Source: Candidatus Kapaibacterium sp.
Lineage (GTDB): Bacteria > Bacteroidota > Ignavibacteria > Kapaibacteriales > UBA2268
Direction of reading: 5' to 3'
Assembly: GCA_013414795.1 (NCBI GenBank)
Contig: CP058732.1
Span: 1,959,950-2,023,949 of the forward strand
DNA length: 64,000 nt
The position numbers and the translations under genes were made by a program. Shown piece after piece: positions 8,660 through 16,568 of the stretch. The notes under the pieces were generated by a model that saw only the letters and a program-made list of their open reading frames with translations, searched no databases and was not told the DNA's origin. Every line of letters starts with the position of its first letter. Positions within the stretch are counted from its first letter, which is position 1.

Positions 8660-10054
8660 GTGGAAAAAAAGCATTTCTGGACTTCATTTGTTCTCTTTGC
8701 AATTTTATTTCTTGAAAGATTTGCCTATACAAATCTATTAATACAACTCCCAATTTATATTGCACAAAAAGGTATTGAAAATACGCTTGGATGGGGACAA
8801 GAGGTCAAAGGTTGGATTTTCTTTTTCTGGGCTTTGGTGCAAAACCTAACTCCTATCTTCTTCGGTGCAATTTCAGATAGGATATCACCACAAAGAGCAA
8901 TTACTCTTTCCCTAATATGTACAACAATTGGATATCTTGGATTAATTTTTCAAAACGGTATTGTTTGGTTCATAATTTTCATAATATTTATTGGATTCGG
9001 AAGCGGTTGGTTCAAACCCTCCCTGCAAAGTTTATTTTCAACTTTAACAAGTCGTGTAGTTTGGGCATTTTATCTTTTGGTAGGCAACATTGCATTTTTG
9101 TCTGCAATAATTCTTTCCAAATTTCTAAAAGACATTGGCTGGGAATTTGTTTTCATTACCAGTTTAATAATTTCAGCGATTAACTTCCTTCTATCTTGGT
9201 TTTCATTATACCCCAAAGAAAAAATTTTAGATAAAACATTTTCAATAAAAATTGCACTAAATGAATTTAAAGAAATCTTTCGCCTTTTGAATGACAGAAA
9301 ATTAGTTCTGATACTCGCTTTTACAACTTGCTTTGCTATGATTTATATGCAGTTTTACGAAAGTTTGCCAAATTTCATCGTAGATTGGGTAGATACCTCG
9401 AAATTAGTAGAATTCTTTAAACTACCCGATTCTTTGACTATGAATACATCTCTTGGTAAACAAGTCTCCTACGAAATATTCTACATTTTAAACCCTTTAC
9501 TAATATTATTTTTCGTTCTTCCTTTGCAGAAGTTTACTCTACACAAAACTATTGTCAATTCCATTGCTATTGCACTAATTTTGGTAACATTAGGATTTTC
9601 CATCTGTGGTTTCACAAAATATGGCGAATTCCTTCTAATTGGATTTGTTGTATATACTTTCGGTGAAATGTTGTTCAATATGAAAATTCTTGAATTGATT
9701 GGCAAGATTGCACCAAAGGAAAAGAAATCGACATACTTTGGTTTGTTAAACGTTAGTTACACAATTGGTCTAACAACTGGGGCACTTGCTGGTGGCTATT
9801 TATACAAACAAATTGCAGAAAAATATTCTCTGGCATTAAAGTATCTTGGAAAAGTTTACACAAATGACCCAATCGGCGAAATAGCAATGAAAATTCACGA
9901 CATTGACCCGACATCTTTTCTTTGGAATTTATATAAACCATATTTGTATTGGTTACCATTCATAATAATCGGAATCATAGGAATACTTAATATTGTAGTT
10001 TTTAAAAAATATTACTTTAATAAAATAGTCAATAACGGGGGAAAAAATAAATAA
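8660..10054 (+). CDS. MFS transporter (POT/nucleoside-symporter-like)
   Basis: Predicted inner-membrane transporter of the major facilitator superfamily, 464 residues with about 12 hydrophobic helices. It opens with FVLFAILFLERFAYTNLLIQ, reminiscent of the E-R-F/Y motif of proton-dependent oligopeptide transporters, and carries GAISDRISPQRAITLS, the MFS loop 2-3 motif (G-x-x-x-D-R). It starts at GTG, 18 bases after purB, and ends three bases before uppS. The substrate cannot be told from the sequence; purB suggests nucleosides or bases only weakly. Confidence 0.8.
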   Translation: MEKKHFWTSFVLFAILFLERFAYTNLLIQLPIYIAQKGIENTLGWGQEVKGWIFFFWALVQNLTPIFFGAISDRISPQRAITLSLICTTIGYLGLIFQNGIVWFIIFIIFIGFGSGWFKPSLQSLFSTLTSRVVWAFYLLVGNIAFLSAIILSKFLKDIGWEFVFITSLIISAINFLLSWFSLYPKEKILDKTFSIKIALNEFKEIFRLLNDRKLVLILAFTTCFAMIYMQFYESLPNFIVDWVDTSKLVEFFKLPDSLTMNTSLGKQVSYEIFYILNPLLILFFVLPLQKFTLHKTIVNSIAIALILVTLGFSICGFTKYGEFLLIGFVVYTFGEMLFNMKILELIGKIAPKEKKSTYFGLLNVSYTIGLTTGALAGGYLYKQIAEKYSLALKYLGKVYTNDPIGEIAMKIHDIDPTSFLWNLYKPYLYWLPFIIIGIIGILNIVVFKKYYFNKIVNNGGKNK

Positions 10055-10057
10055 ATT

Positions 10058-10876
10058 ATGGATTGGTATAGCGAACAAACAGATTTAGACTTATCAAAAC
10101 AAAACGAACTACGACTTTCTTGCAAACTGCCAAAACACATTGGAATTATAATGGACGGCAACGGTAGGTGGGCTCTTGAACACGGGCTTACACGCACCGA
10201 AGGACATAAACAAGGCATCGAAAGTGTTAGGGATATTGTTAAAGCCTGTGCACAGATTGGAATCCCATACTTGACGCTCTATGCCTTCTCGCTTGAAAAC
10301 TGGAAGAGACCATCAAGCGAAGTCGGGGTTCTAATGAATTTGCTTGAATATTACTTGAAAAAAGAAATAAAGGATTTGAATGAGAACAATGTTAGGCTTT
10401 TGGCAATAGGCAAAATAAGTTCGCTACCCAAAAAAGTCCAAAGATTGCTTTTCGAAGCCATTGATATCACCTCGAAGAACACTGGCTTGACTTTAACATT
10501 GGCTTTAAGTTACAGTGGACGCTGGGATATTGTCCGTGCTGTGCAAATGATAGCCCACGACATTCGCCGTGGGAAAATCGCTCCAGAAGATATCACAGAA
10601 GAAATCTTCTCAAGTTATTTACAAACTTCGCAACTGCCCGACCCAGACTTGATAATCCGAACAAGCGGTGAAATGCGTTTAAGCAACTTCCTACTTTGGG
10701 AATCTGCATATTCTGAAATATATATATCTAACAAATATTGGCCAGAATTTAGAAGAGACGACTTATACACAGCAATCAAAGATTATTCTCGTCGAGAGCG
10801 AAGATTTGGTAAAATCTCCGCACAAATTCACGAAGCCTCCAAGCAAAATGTTGAAAATGTTAAAATTGAAAAATGA
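10058..10876 (+). CDS. uppS: Isoprenyl transferase (undecaprenyl diphosphate synthase)
   Basis: Makes the C55 (or similar) polyprenyl diphosphate carrier for cell-wall and LPS sugars from FPP and IPP. It has 272 residues. The signature HIGIIMDGNGRWALEHG, with the catalytic Asp, is at about residues 28-44, and the C-terminal DLIIRTSGEMRLSNFLLW stretch binds substrate and magnesium. It overlaps bamA by four bases (ATGA), so the two are probably translationally coupled. The uppS-bamA-ompH order is common in the Bacteroidota/Chlorobiota group. Confidence 0.96.
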   Translation: MDWYSEQTDLDLSKQNELRLSCKLPKHIGIIMDGNGRWALEHGLTRTEGHKQGIESVRDIVKACAQIGIPYLTLYAFSLENWKRPSSEVGVLMNLLEYYLKKEIKDLNENNVRLLAIGKISSLPKKVQRLLFEAIDITSKNTGLTLTLALSYSGRWDIVRAVQMIAHDIRRGKIAPEDITEEIFSSYLQTSQLPDPDLIIRTSGEMRLSNFLLWESAYSEIYISNKYWPEFRRDDLYTAIKDYSRRERRFGKISAQIHEASKQNVENVKIEK

Positions 10877-13230
10877 AAATTCGAATCATATTAAGACTTT
10901 TTTTGCTTTTGCTTTTACTTTTCTCTCCAAATTGGACTTTTTCGCAAGTTCAAAAAACTTATACAATTGCAGATATCTCGGTCGAAGGCAACACTTTTTC
11001 GGACCCACACACAATAATTTCTCTTTCTGGTTTAAATCGTGGTGATGTAATTACATTTCCATATGATGCCAAATTGCAAAAAGCAATTAAAAACCTATGG
11101 AATAGGAAACAATTTTCAGATGTACAAATACTTGTAGATAAAATTTCCGAAAACTTCATTTTTCTTACAATCAAAATCAAGGAATATCCAAGAGTTAGCG
11201 ACATTACAATCAAAAACAACAAAAAGATTTCAAAAGAAGACCTGATGAAGGTTATTAACAAAAACCGTGGTGATATCATATCCAAATACGAAGTTTATCA
11301 GATTGAACAAAGAATTAAAAGAAAATACAAAGAAGAAGGTTTACCTTTCGCTATTGTCAAAGCAAAACTGAATCCAACTGACAAACCCGATTACTTCGAA
11401 CTGGAAATTGAAATTGACGAAGGTTTCAAGTACAAAGTTAAATCTATTACCTTCGTTGGAAACCAAAATCTTCGGGAAGACGACTTAAAAGAAGCATTCA
11501 AAGAGACCAAAACCAAACATTGGTGGCAGTTTTGGCGTTCAGCAAAATTTGAACCCGACAAATACAAAGAAGATAAGGAGTTACTCTTGAACTATGCCAG
11601 AAATAACGGCTTTATTGATTTTGAAATTCTTGGAGATACAATTATTTATGATGACAATGAAAAAGTTGTAAACATAAAGATTTTTGTCAACGAGGGGAAG
11701 AAGTATTTTATTAGAAACATTTATTTTTTGGGTAACACTGTTTTCCCAAACGAGGCTTTGTTGCGTCGGTTGGACATTTCAAAAGGTGAACCCTTCAACC
11801 AAGAAAAACTTCAACAAAATCTCAATGGAAACAAAGAAAACACCGACGCAATGAGTTTGTATTTCGATAATGGATACCTTTTCGCAAGAAGCGAAATTCA
11901 AGAAATTCGAGTGGAACCCGACTCGCTCGATTTGTATATTAGAGTTTACGAAGGTAATAGAGTTACAATAAGAAAAGTTGAAATAGTTGGAAATACAAAG
12001 ACAAAAGACAAAGTCATTAGAAGAGAACTATACACCTACCCTGGCGATTATTTCAATCGTTCCGCAATTATCAAAAGTGTCCGTGCTCTTGGATTATTGA
12101 ATTACTTCAATCCAGAAACATTACGCCCAGACGTTAAAATGGTAGACAATACCAAAGTCGACATTGTCTACCAAGTGGAAGAGCGTTCAACAGATACTTT
12201 CAATGCGTCAATAGGCTTTGCTGGTTCGTTTGGGTTAACTGGGGCAATTGGTTTTTCATTCAACAATTTTTCACTTCTTGAACCCTTGAAAGGCGGTGGA
12301 GGACAATTATTCAACTTTAATCTTGAATTCGGGCAAGCAAATCGTTATCGCACAATATCGTTAGGTTTCACTGAACCATGGTTGTTCGACGAACCCACCA
12401 CACTTGGCTTTAATCTTTACGACACAAGAATCATCTACAATCCAATTGATTTAAGAAGGACTGGCTTTGGCATTAATATTGGGCGGAGACTTCGCTGGCC
12501 AGACGATTATTTCAGAGTTGACGGCGGAATTCGCATTCAAAGGAACAACGTTGGCTCGGGTTATTCAAGTTATTATCGTCCTGGAATTTCAACGGAATTC
12601 ACCATTTCTGAATCTATTTCACGAATTAGTTTGGATAACATATTCTTCCCTACAAGTGGTTCAAGATTCACCTGGAGCAACGACCTTGCACTTGGTGCTG
12701 TTGGAATAGGAACAACAGATTTCTTCAAAACCCAACTCCGCTTTGAAATTAACCAAACAGTTATGAAAATCAATGAATTGCCACGTGTTGTTTTAAATGT
12801 AACGTCGAACTGGGGATACATCACGGGATTGAAAACAGATACTTCGATAAATCCTATTGAACTTTTCTTTATGGGTGGCACTGGCTTAAGCAGTGGTTTT
12901 CCAGTTACCCCGCTACGAGGCTACCCAGATCAATCCATTGGACCAAGGGCTGGGGGAAAAGTTTTGGCACGGCATTTTGCAGAATTGAGGTTCGCAGTAA
13001 GTCTCGACCCGATGCCAATTTACTTCTACGGTTTCCTGGAAGCGGGAAATGTGTGGAGCAGTTTGGACCGAACCGACCCATTTAATTTGAAAAGGTCTGC
13101 TGGCGTTGGTGTTCAAATATTTTTGCAAGCATTGGGCATAATAGGATTTAGTTATGGATATGGCTTCGATAAAACCGATGACACTGGTCAAATTTCTGGC
13201 TGGCGTTTCCTTTTCCATATTGGGCAATAA
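10873..13230 (+). CDS. bamA: Outer membrane protein assembly factor BamA
   Basis: Central subunit of the BAM machine that folds beta-barrel proteins into the outer membrane. It has 785 residues. A signal peptide (residues 1-24, ending near TFSQ) is followed by about five POTRA repeats (roughly 30-430), recognisable by repeated IxGNxxxxxxxLR patterns, and then a C-terminal 16-strand barrel of the Omp85 family. The conserved LRGYPDQSIGP, equivalent to the VRGF/Y loop-6 motif, is near residue 680. The protein ends in an aromatic barrel strand. It overlaps uppS by four bases and is followed by two ompH-like periplasmic chaperone genes. Confidence 0.96.
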   Translation: MKIRIILRLFLLLLLLFSPNWTFSQVQKTYTIADISVEGNTFSDPHTIISLSGLNRGDVITFPYDAKLQKAIKNLWNRKQFSDVQILVDKISENFIFLTIKIKEYPRVSDITIKNNKKISKEDLMKVINKNRGDIISKYEVYQIEQRIKRKYKEEGLPFAIVKAKLNPTDKPDYFELEIEIDEGFKYKVKSITFVGNQNLREDDLKEAFKETKTKHWWQFWRSAKFEPDKYKEDKELLLNYARNNGFIDFEILGDTIIYDDNEKVVNIKIFVNEGKKYFIRNIYFLGNTVFPNEALLRRLDISKGEPFNQEKLQQNLNGNKENTDAMSLYFDNGYLFARSEIQEIRVEPDSLDLYIRVYEGNRVTIRKVEIVGNTKTKDKVIRRELYTYPGDYFNRSAIIKSVRALGLLNYFNPETLRPDVKMVDNTKVDIVYQVEERSTDTFNASIGFAGSFGLTGAIGFSFNNFSLLEPLKGGGGQLFNFNLEFGQANRYRTISLGFTEPWLFDEPTTLGFNLYDTRIIYNPIDLRRTGFGINIGRRLRWPDDYFRVDGGIRIQRNNVGSGYSSYYRPGISTEFTISESISRISLDNIFFPTSGSRFTWSNDLALGAVGIGTTDFFKTQLRFEINQTVMKINELPRVVLNVTSNWGYITGLKTDTSINPIELFFMGGTGLSSGFPVTPLRGYPDQSIGPRAGGKVLARHFAELRFAVSLDPMPIYFYGFLEAGNVWSSLDRTDPFNLKRSAGVGVQIFLQALGIIGFSYGYGFDKTDDTGQISGWRFLFHIGQ

Positions 13231-13235
13231 TTTAT

Positions 13236-13243
13236 TAATTTTG
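13236..13243 (+). promoter_or_regulatory. Putative -7 promoter element before ompH copy 1
   Basis: TAATTTTG, 28 bases before the ATG of the first ompH gene. It could give extra transcription of the chaperone genes apart from uppS-bamA read-through. Confidence 0.35.
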
Positions 13244-13271
13244 TAATTTTATTAACAAAAAGGATTTAAGA

Positions 13272-13802
13272 ATGAAAAAATTAGGAATTTTCGTAATCGC
13301 ATTAATTTCAATTTTATTTTCCACAAAACTTTATTCGCAAAAAACATCGCAAGCAAGCGGGTTAACTTTTGGTGTTGTTGACATCAATCTTATTGTTGAA
13401 CAATTGCCAGAAGCAAAAGAAGCCGATGCAAAATTGAAAGAAATGCAGAAAACTCTCCAAGACACAATTCTGAAAATGCAAGATGCTTTGCAAAAGAAGG
13501 CAGACACCTACTTGAAACAAAAAAGTATGATGCCCGCAGACCAACAACAGAAACAAGAACAGGCTCTTCAAGAAGAACAATTAAAAATGCAGCAATATTA
13601 CAATGAAAAAATGAACGAAATTCAAAATAAACGTGAAGAGTTTCTCGAACCTATTCGAAACAAAGTTAAATCTGCAATACAAGCCGTTGCTAAGGAAGAA
13701 AACCTCCAAGTAGTTTTCGACAAAGGAAGCTTACTTTACACCGAGGATAAATACGATATTACTTTCAAAGTCTTGGACAAAATAAAAAGAGGGAATAAAT
13801 AG
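13272..13802 (+). CDS. OmpH/Skp-family periplasmic chaperone, copy 1
   Basis: Predicted periplasmic chaperone that keeps unfolded outer-membrane proteins soluble on the way to BamA. It has 176 residues: a signal peptide (1-22, ending LYSQ), then the family start FGVVDINLIVEQLPEAKEAD, a long Gln/Lys-rich coiled coil (about 55-130), and the C-terminal beta segment that includes VVFDKGSLLYTEDKYDIT. AGGA precedes the ATG. It sits directly behind bamA and before a second, larger OmpH-like gene. Confidence 0.9.
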   Translation: MKKLGIFVIALISILFSTKLYSQKTSQASGLTFGVVDINLIVEQLPEAKEADAKLKEMQKTLQDTILKMQDALQKKADTYLKQKSMMPADQQQKQEQALQEEQLKMQQYYNEKMNEIQNKREEFLEPIRNKVKSAIQAVAKEENLQVVFDKGSLLYTEDKYDITFKVLDKIKRGNK

Positions 13803-13813
13803 AATTGTTTCTA

Positions 13814-13836
13814 CCCTCTGTTAATTTCTTAGAGGG
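13814..13836 (+). other. Hairpin covering the ribosome binding site of ompH copy 2
   Basis: Arms CCCTCT (13814-13819) and AGAGGG (13831-13836) with an 11-base loop. The 3' arm contains GAGGG, the likely Shine-Dalgarno site three bases before the ATG at 13840. The stem would hide that site, or could act as a weak attenuator or RNA-stability element. There is no T-run behind it, so a simple terminator is unlikely. Confidence 0.45.
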
Positions 13837-13839
13837 AAT

Positions 13840-14535
13840 ATGAAAAACACAAGATTTTTGTTTATTATCATTTTGCTTGCCCCAATTCAACTTTTTGCTC
13901 AAAGGGTAGGTTTTATCGCATCTGATATTATACGAGAGAAATTCCCCGAGGCAAAACAAGCAGAACAAAGAATTCGTTCGGTAGTTGAGGAGTGGAAACG
14001 CGAACTTGAAGATATGGATAAAAGAATCGAGAATTTGAAGTTCGAGATTAACAAAAACCGCTTGATTTGGACAGAAGAAGAAAAAAGAAATAAAGAAAAA
14101 GAACTTGAAGATTTAACCACTCAGAAACTAACCTATTCGCGTAAAAAATTCGAACCCGGTGGTGAATACGACATTTTAGTTAAAACCATAATGCAACCAG
14201 TCGAAGAAAAAATCTACGCCGCTGTTCAAAAAGTTGCAGCAGAGAACGGCTTCGATATAATTTGGGACAAAAGTACTAATCCTCTTGCCTACGTTAATTA
14301 CAAATACGATTTAACATTAAAAGTGCTTCGCGAACTTGGCGTCGATGTTTCTCAGATGGAAAAAGAACTCCAAGAGAAAATATCCAAAGACCCACGAAAT
14401 CAGGTCAAGGTCGAAACTCCTTCAACTCAGAGAAAAAAGCAAAGAACCACGAAAAAAGAGGTTCAAACAGAAAAGCCAGAAGAAAAACCAATACAAGAAA
14501 ATCCGGACAATAAAGAAGAAGAACAAAAGAAATAA
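13840..14535 (+). CDS. OmpH/Skp-family periplasmic chaperone, copy 2
   Basis: Second OmpH/Skp-like protein, 231 residues, longer than copy 1. It has a signal peptide (1-20, ending LFAQ), then RVGFIASDIIREKFPEAKQA, a Glu/Lys-rich coiled coil (about 45-115), and a conserved C-terminal beta segment with IIWDKSTNPLAYVNYKYDLT. The last 45 residues form a low-complexity, Lys/Glu/Gln-rich tail absent from copy 1. Tandem ompH genes behind bamA are frequent in the Bacteroidota/Chlorobiota group. lpxD follows after six bases. Confidence 0.9.
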   Translation: MKNTRFLFIIILLAPIQLFAQRVGFIASDIIREKFPEAKQAEQRIRSVVEEWKRELEDMDKRIENLKFEINKNRLIWTEEEKRNKEKELEDLTTQKLTYSRKKFEPGGEYDILVKTIMQPVEEKIYAAVQKVAAENGFDIIWDKSTNPLAYVNYKYDLTLKVLRELGVDVSQMEKELQEKISKDPRNQVKVETPSTQRKKQRTTKKEVQTEKPEEKPIQENPDNKEEEQKK

Positions 14536-14541
14536 AATTAT

Positions 14542-15600
14542 ATGGAATTAAACACTCCTTTGACTTGCGAAGACATAGCAAATCTTTTCAATGGTAAGAT
14601 TTTAGGCAACAAAGATTTGAAGATATTTCGATTGAATAGAATTGAATTTGCAAAAGAAGGTGACTTAACTTTTTTCAACGATAAAAAATATCTTAAATAT
14701 CTTGAACATAGCGAAGCAACAGCAGTTCTTGTACCGAGAAATTTCACTCTTTCATCGCCAAAGCAAAATCAGTCATTCATCGAAGTGGACAATCCATATT
14801 TGGCTTTCTTCCAAATTTTAGTTCAAAACGACACTTACTACAAGCAATTCAAATCCTTCATTCACAAAAGTGCAGTTATCGATATAACATCACAGATTCA
14901 CGAAAGTGCTTACATTGGTGCCAACGTAGTTATCGGAAAAAACTGTAAAGTTGGGGAAAATACTGTTATCCTCCCAAATGTCACACTTTACGATAATGTT
15001 CAAATTGGAAACAATTGTCTTATTCATTCCAATGTTGTGTGCTACTACAATACAATAATTGGGAACAACTGTATCATTCACGCTGGTGCTGTAATTGGCT
15101 CCGATGGATTTGGTTTTATCGAAAACAAGGACGGAAGTTTCACAAAAATTCCCCAACTTGGCAATGTTGTAATTGGCAATAATGTAGAAATTGGGGCAAA
15201 CACAACTATCGATAGAGCAATCGTTGGAAGCACAGTAATTGAGGACGGTGTGAAAATTGACAATTTAGTGCAAATTGCTCACAACGTTTACGTTGGAGAA
15301 AACACAGCAATGGCTGCACAAGTTGGCATTTCTGGAAGCACTAAGATTGGCAAAAGAAATCGTTTGGCTGGCCAAGTTGGTATTGCTGGTCACATAGAAA
15401 TTACTGACGACGTTGTATTAGAAGCAAAATCTGGTGTTGCAAAATCCATTAATGAAAGTGGAGTCTATTTTGGTGCACCACCGAAGAAGAAAATCGAAGC
15501 CTTTAAAATATTAATGGCAACAAACGAGTTGCCCAAACTTATACAAGATTTCAACAGACTTAAAAGAATACTTGAAGAAAAATTCGGAATTAAATTATAG
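14542..15600 (+). CDS. lpxD: UDP-3-O-acylglucosamine N-acyltransferase
   Basis: Third enzyme of lipid A synthesis; it adds the N-linked acyl chain to UDP-3-O-acylglucosamine. It has 352 residues: an N-terminal uridine-binding domain (about 1-100) and a left-handed beta helix made of hexapeptide repeats such as IGANVVIGKNCKVGENTVI. The catalytic-histidine segment NLVQIAHNVYVGE is near residue 245. Its presence implies an LPS-bearing outer membrane. It closes the uppS-bamA-ompH-ompH-lpxD run and is convergent with the PASTA gene, two bases away. Confidence 0.95.
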   Translation: MELNTPLTCEDIANLFNGKILGNKDLKIFRLNRIEFAKEGDLTFFNDKKYLKYLEHSEATAVLVPRNFTLSSPKQNQSFIEVDNPYLAFFQILVQNDTYYKQFKSFIHKSAVIDITSQIHESAYIGANVVIGKNCKVGENTVILPNVTLYDNVQIGNNCLIHSNVVCYYNTIIGNNCIIHAGAVIGSDGFGFIENKDGSFTKIPQLGNVVIGNNVEIGANTTIDRAIVGSTVIEDGVKIDNLVQIAHNVYVGENTAMAAQVGISGSTKIGKRNRLAGQVGIAGHIEITDDVVLEAKSGVAKSINESGVYFGAPPKKKIEAFKILMATNELPKLIQDFNRLKRILEEKFGIKL

Positions 15601-15602
15601 AA

Positions 15603-16337
15603 CTATTTGACAACAGTTAAATCGATACTTGTTCCTTTTTTAACCAGTTCTCCGGCTTTTATTCCCTGGTTTAAAACTGTATTGGATAAATAAGTTTGAT
15701 TTTCAACATAGATAATATTCCCCACTTGCAATTCAGACTCGTTCAAAATCTTAATAGCATTCTCAAGGTTCAACCCTTCGAGAAAAGGAACTTTTACCAA
15801 AGCGACCGAACCACGACTTACAACTAAATCTACTGTGCGGCCATAATTAACCTTTACACCACCCTGGGGGCTTTGGGCAACAATAGTGTCCACCCCGTAT
15901 CTTTCATCATTCACATAAGTAATTGCTCCGACATCAAGGCCAACATTTCTTAAAAGAATACGCGTATTACGAATGTTCTGACCAACTAAATTCGGAACTT
16001 CAACTTCTTCGCGTCCTTGACTTACAGTTATAAAAACATCCCTACCTTTTTTAATTGTTTGTCCAGGTCTTGGACTTTGGTTTATAATTGTTCCTGGGGG
16101 ATATTGTTCGTTATAAAGTTCATTCACACGGGCAATTTTCAAATCCAAAGAAGTAATTGTTTTCTCGGCATCTGCCAGTTTCATTCCAATCAAGTTTGGC
16201 ATTTTAAGCGTTTCTTCACTGTGAATAAGCATTGGAAATACAATTTTGTCGAGGATTATGATGGTAATCACAATCGTAACAAAAAAAGCAGCCAAAACAT
16301 AAACATATGGTAACAGTTGACGGATACTTTCTTTCAT
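15603..16337 (-). CDS. PASTA-domain membrane protein
   Basis: A 244-residue protein with one N-terminal membrane helix (about 10-35) and a short linker, then three PASTA repeats at about 42-107, 110-177 and 180-244. Each repeat starts with a pattern like VPNLVG and contains a QSP/G turn plus a GxxVxLxVS strand. PASTA domains bind peptidoglycan or muropeptides. Usually they are attached to Ser/Thr kinases or penicillin-binding proteins; here no catalytic domain is present, so a wall-binding or scaffold role is inferred. Stand-alone PASTA proteins occur in Bacteroidota. Confidence 0.85.
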   Translation of the reverse strand: MKESIRQLLPYVYVLAAFFVTIVITIIILDKIVFPMLIHSEETLKMPNLIGMKLADAEKTITSLDLKIARVNELYNEQYPPGTIINQSPRPGQTIKKGRDVFITVSQGREEVEVPNLVGQNIRNTRILLRNVGLDVGAITYVNDERYGVDTIVAQSPQGGVKVNYGRTVDLVVSRGSVALVKVPFLEGLNLENAIKILNESELQVGNIIYVENQTYLSNTVLNQGIKAGELVKKGTSIDLTVVK

Positions 16338-16388
16338 TGTGCAAAAGAAAAAAATGCAATTTATATAAATCGGAACAAAAAAAGTTAT

Positions 16389-16396
16389 TAATTTTG
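16389..16396 (+). promoter_or_regulatory. Putative -7 promoter element before the TPP riboswitch
   Basis: TAATTTTG ends six bases before the first paired base of the riboswitch (16403), so the transcript would start almost exactly at the aptamer's P1 stem. This is the best positional support for the TAnnTTTG element in the window. Confidence 0.5.
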
Positions 16397-16402
16397 CAGT
16401 GG

Positions 16403-16486
16403 TCCGTTGGGGGTGCTCAACATTAAGTTGGGCTGAGAGGATACCCCTGGAACCTGATCCGGGTAATACCGGCGTAGGGAAACGGA
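16403..16486 (+). ncRNA. TPP (thiamin pyrophosphate, THI-box) riboswitch aptamer
   Basis: Both conserved TPP aptamer blocks are present: GGCTGAGAGGATACCC (16431-16446) and ACCTGATCCGGGTAATACCG, followed by GCGTAGGGAAACGG. P1 is formed by TCCGT (16403-16407) with ACGGA (16482-16486). The aptamer binds thiamin pyrophosphate and turns expression down when the vitamin is plentiful. It lies upstream of a TonB-dependent receptor with no gene between, so that receptor is very probably regulated by thiamin supply. A candidate expression platform lies between 16487 and 16568. Confidence 0.95.
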
Positions 16487-16514
16487 CAAACCCTACATTC
16501 CAGGCGCAATCCTC
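16437..16514 (+). promoter_or_regulatory. Candidate switching helix of the TPP riboswitch
   Basis: GAGGAT inside the aptamer core (16437-16442) is exactly complementary to ATCCTC (16509-16514) downstream, and GU pairs could lengthen the helix. AAACGGA, the 3' side of P1 (16480-16486), is repeated at 16527-16533, where it could compete for the same 5' strand. Both features are what an alternative, ligand-free fold would need. This is inferred from complementarity only. Confidence 0.4.
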
Positions 16515-16568
16515 TTTAATGCCTCCAAACGGATAGTTGATTTGTTAAACTATTCGTGTGGTGGCGCT

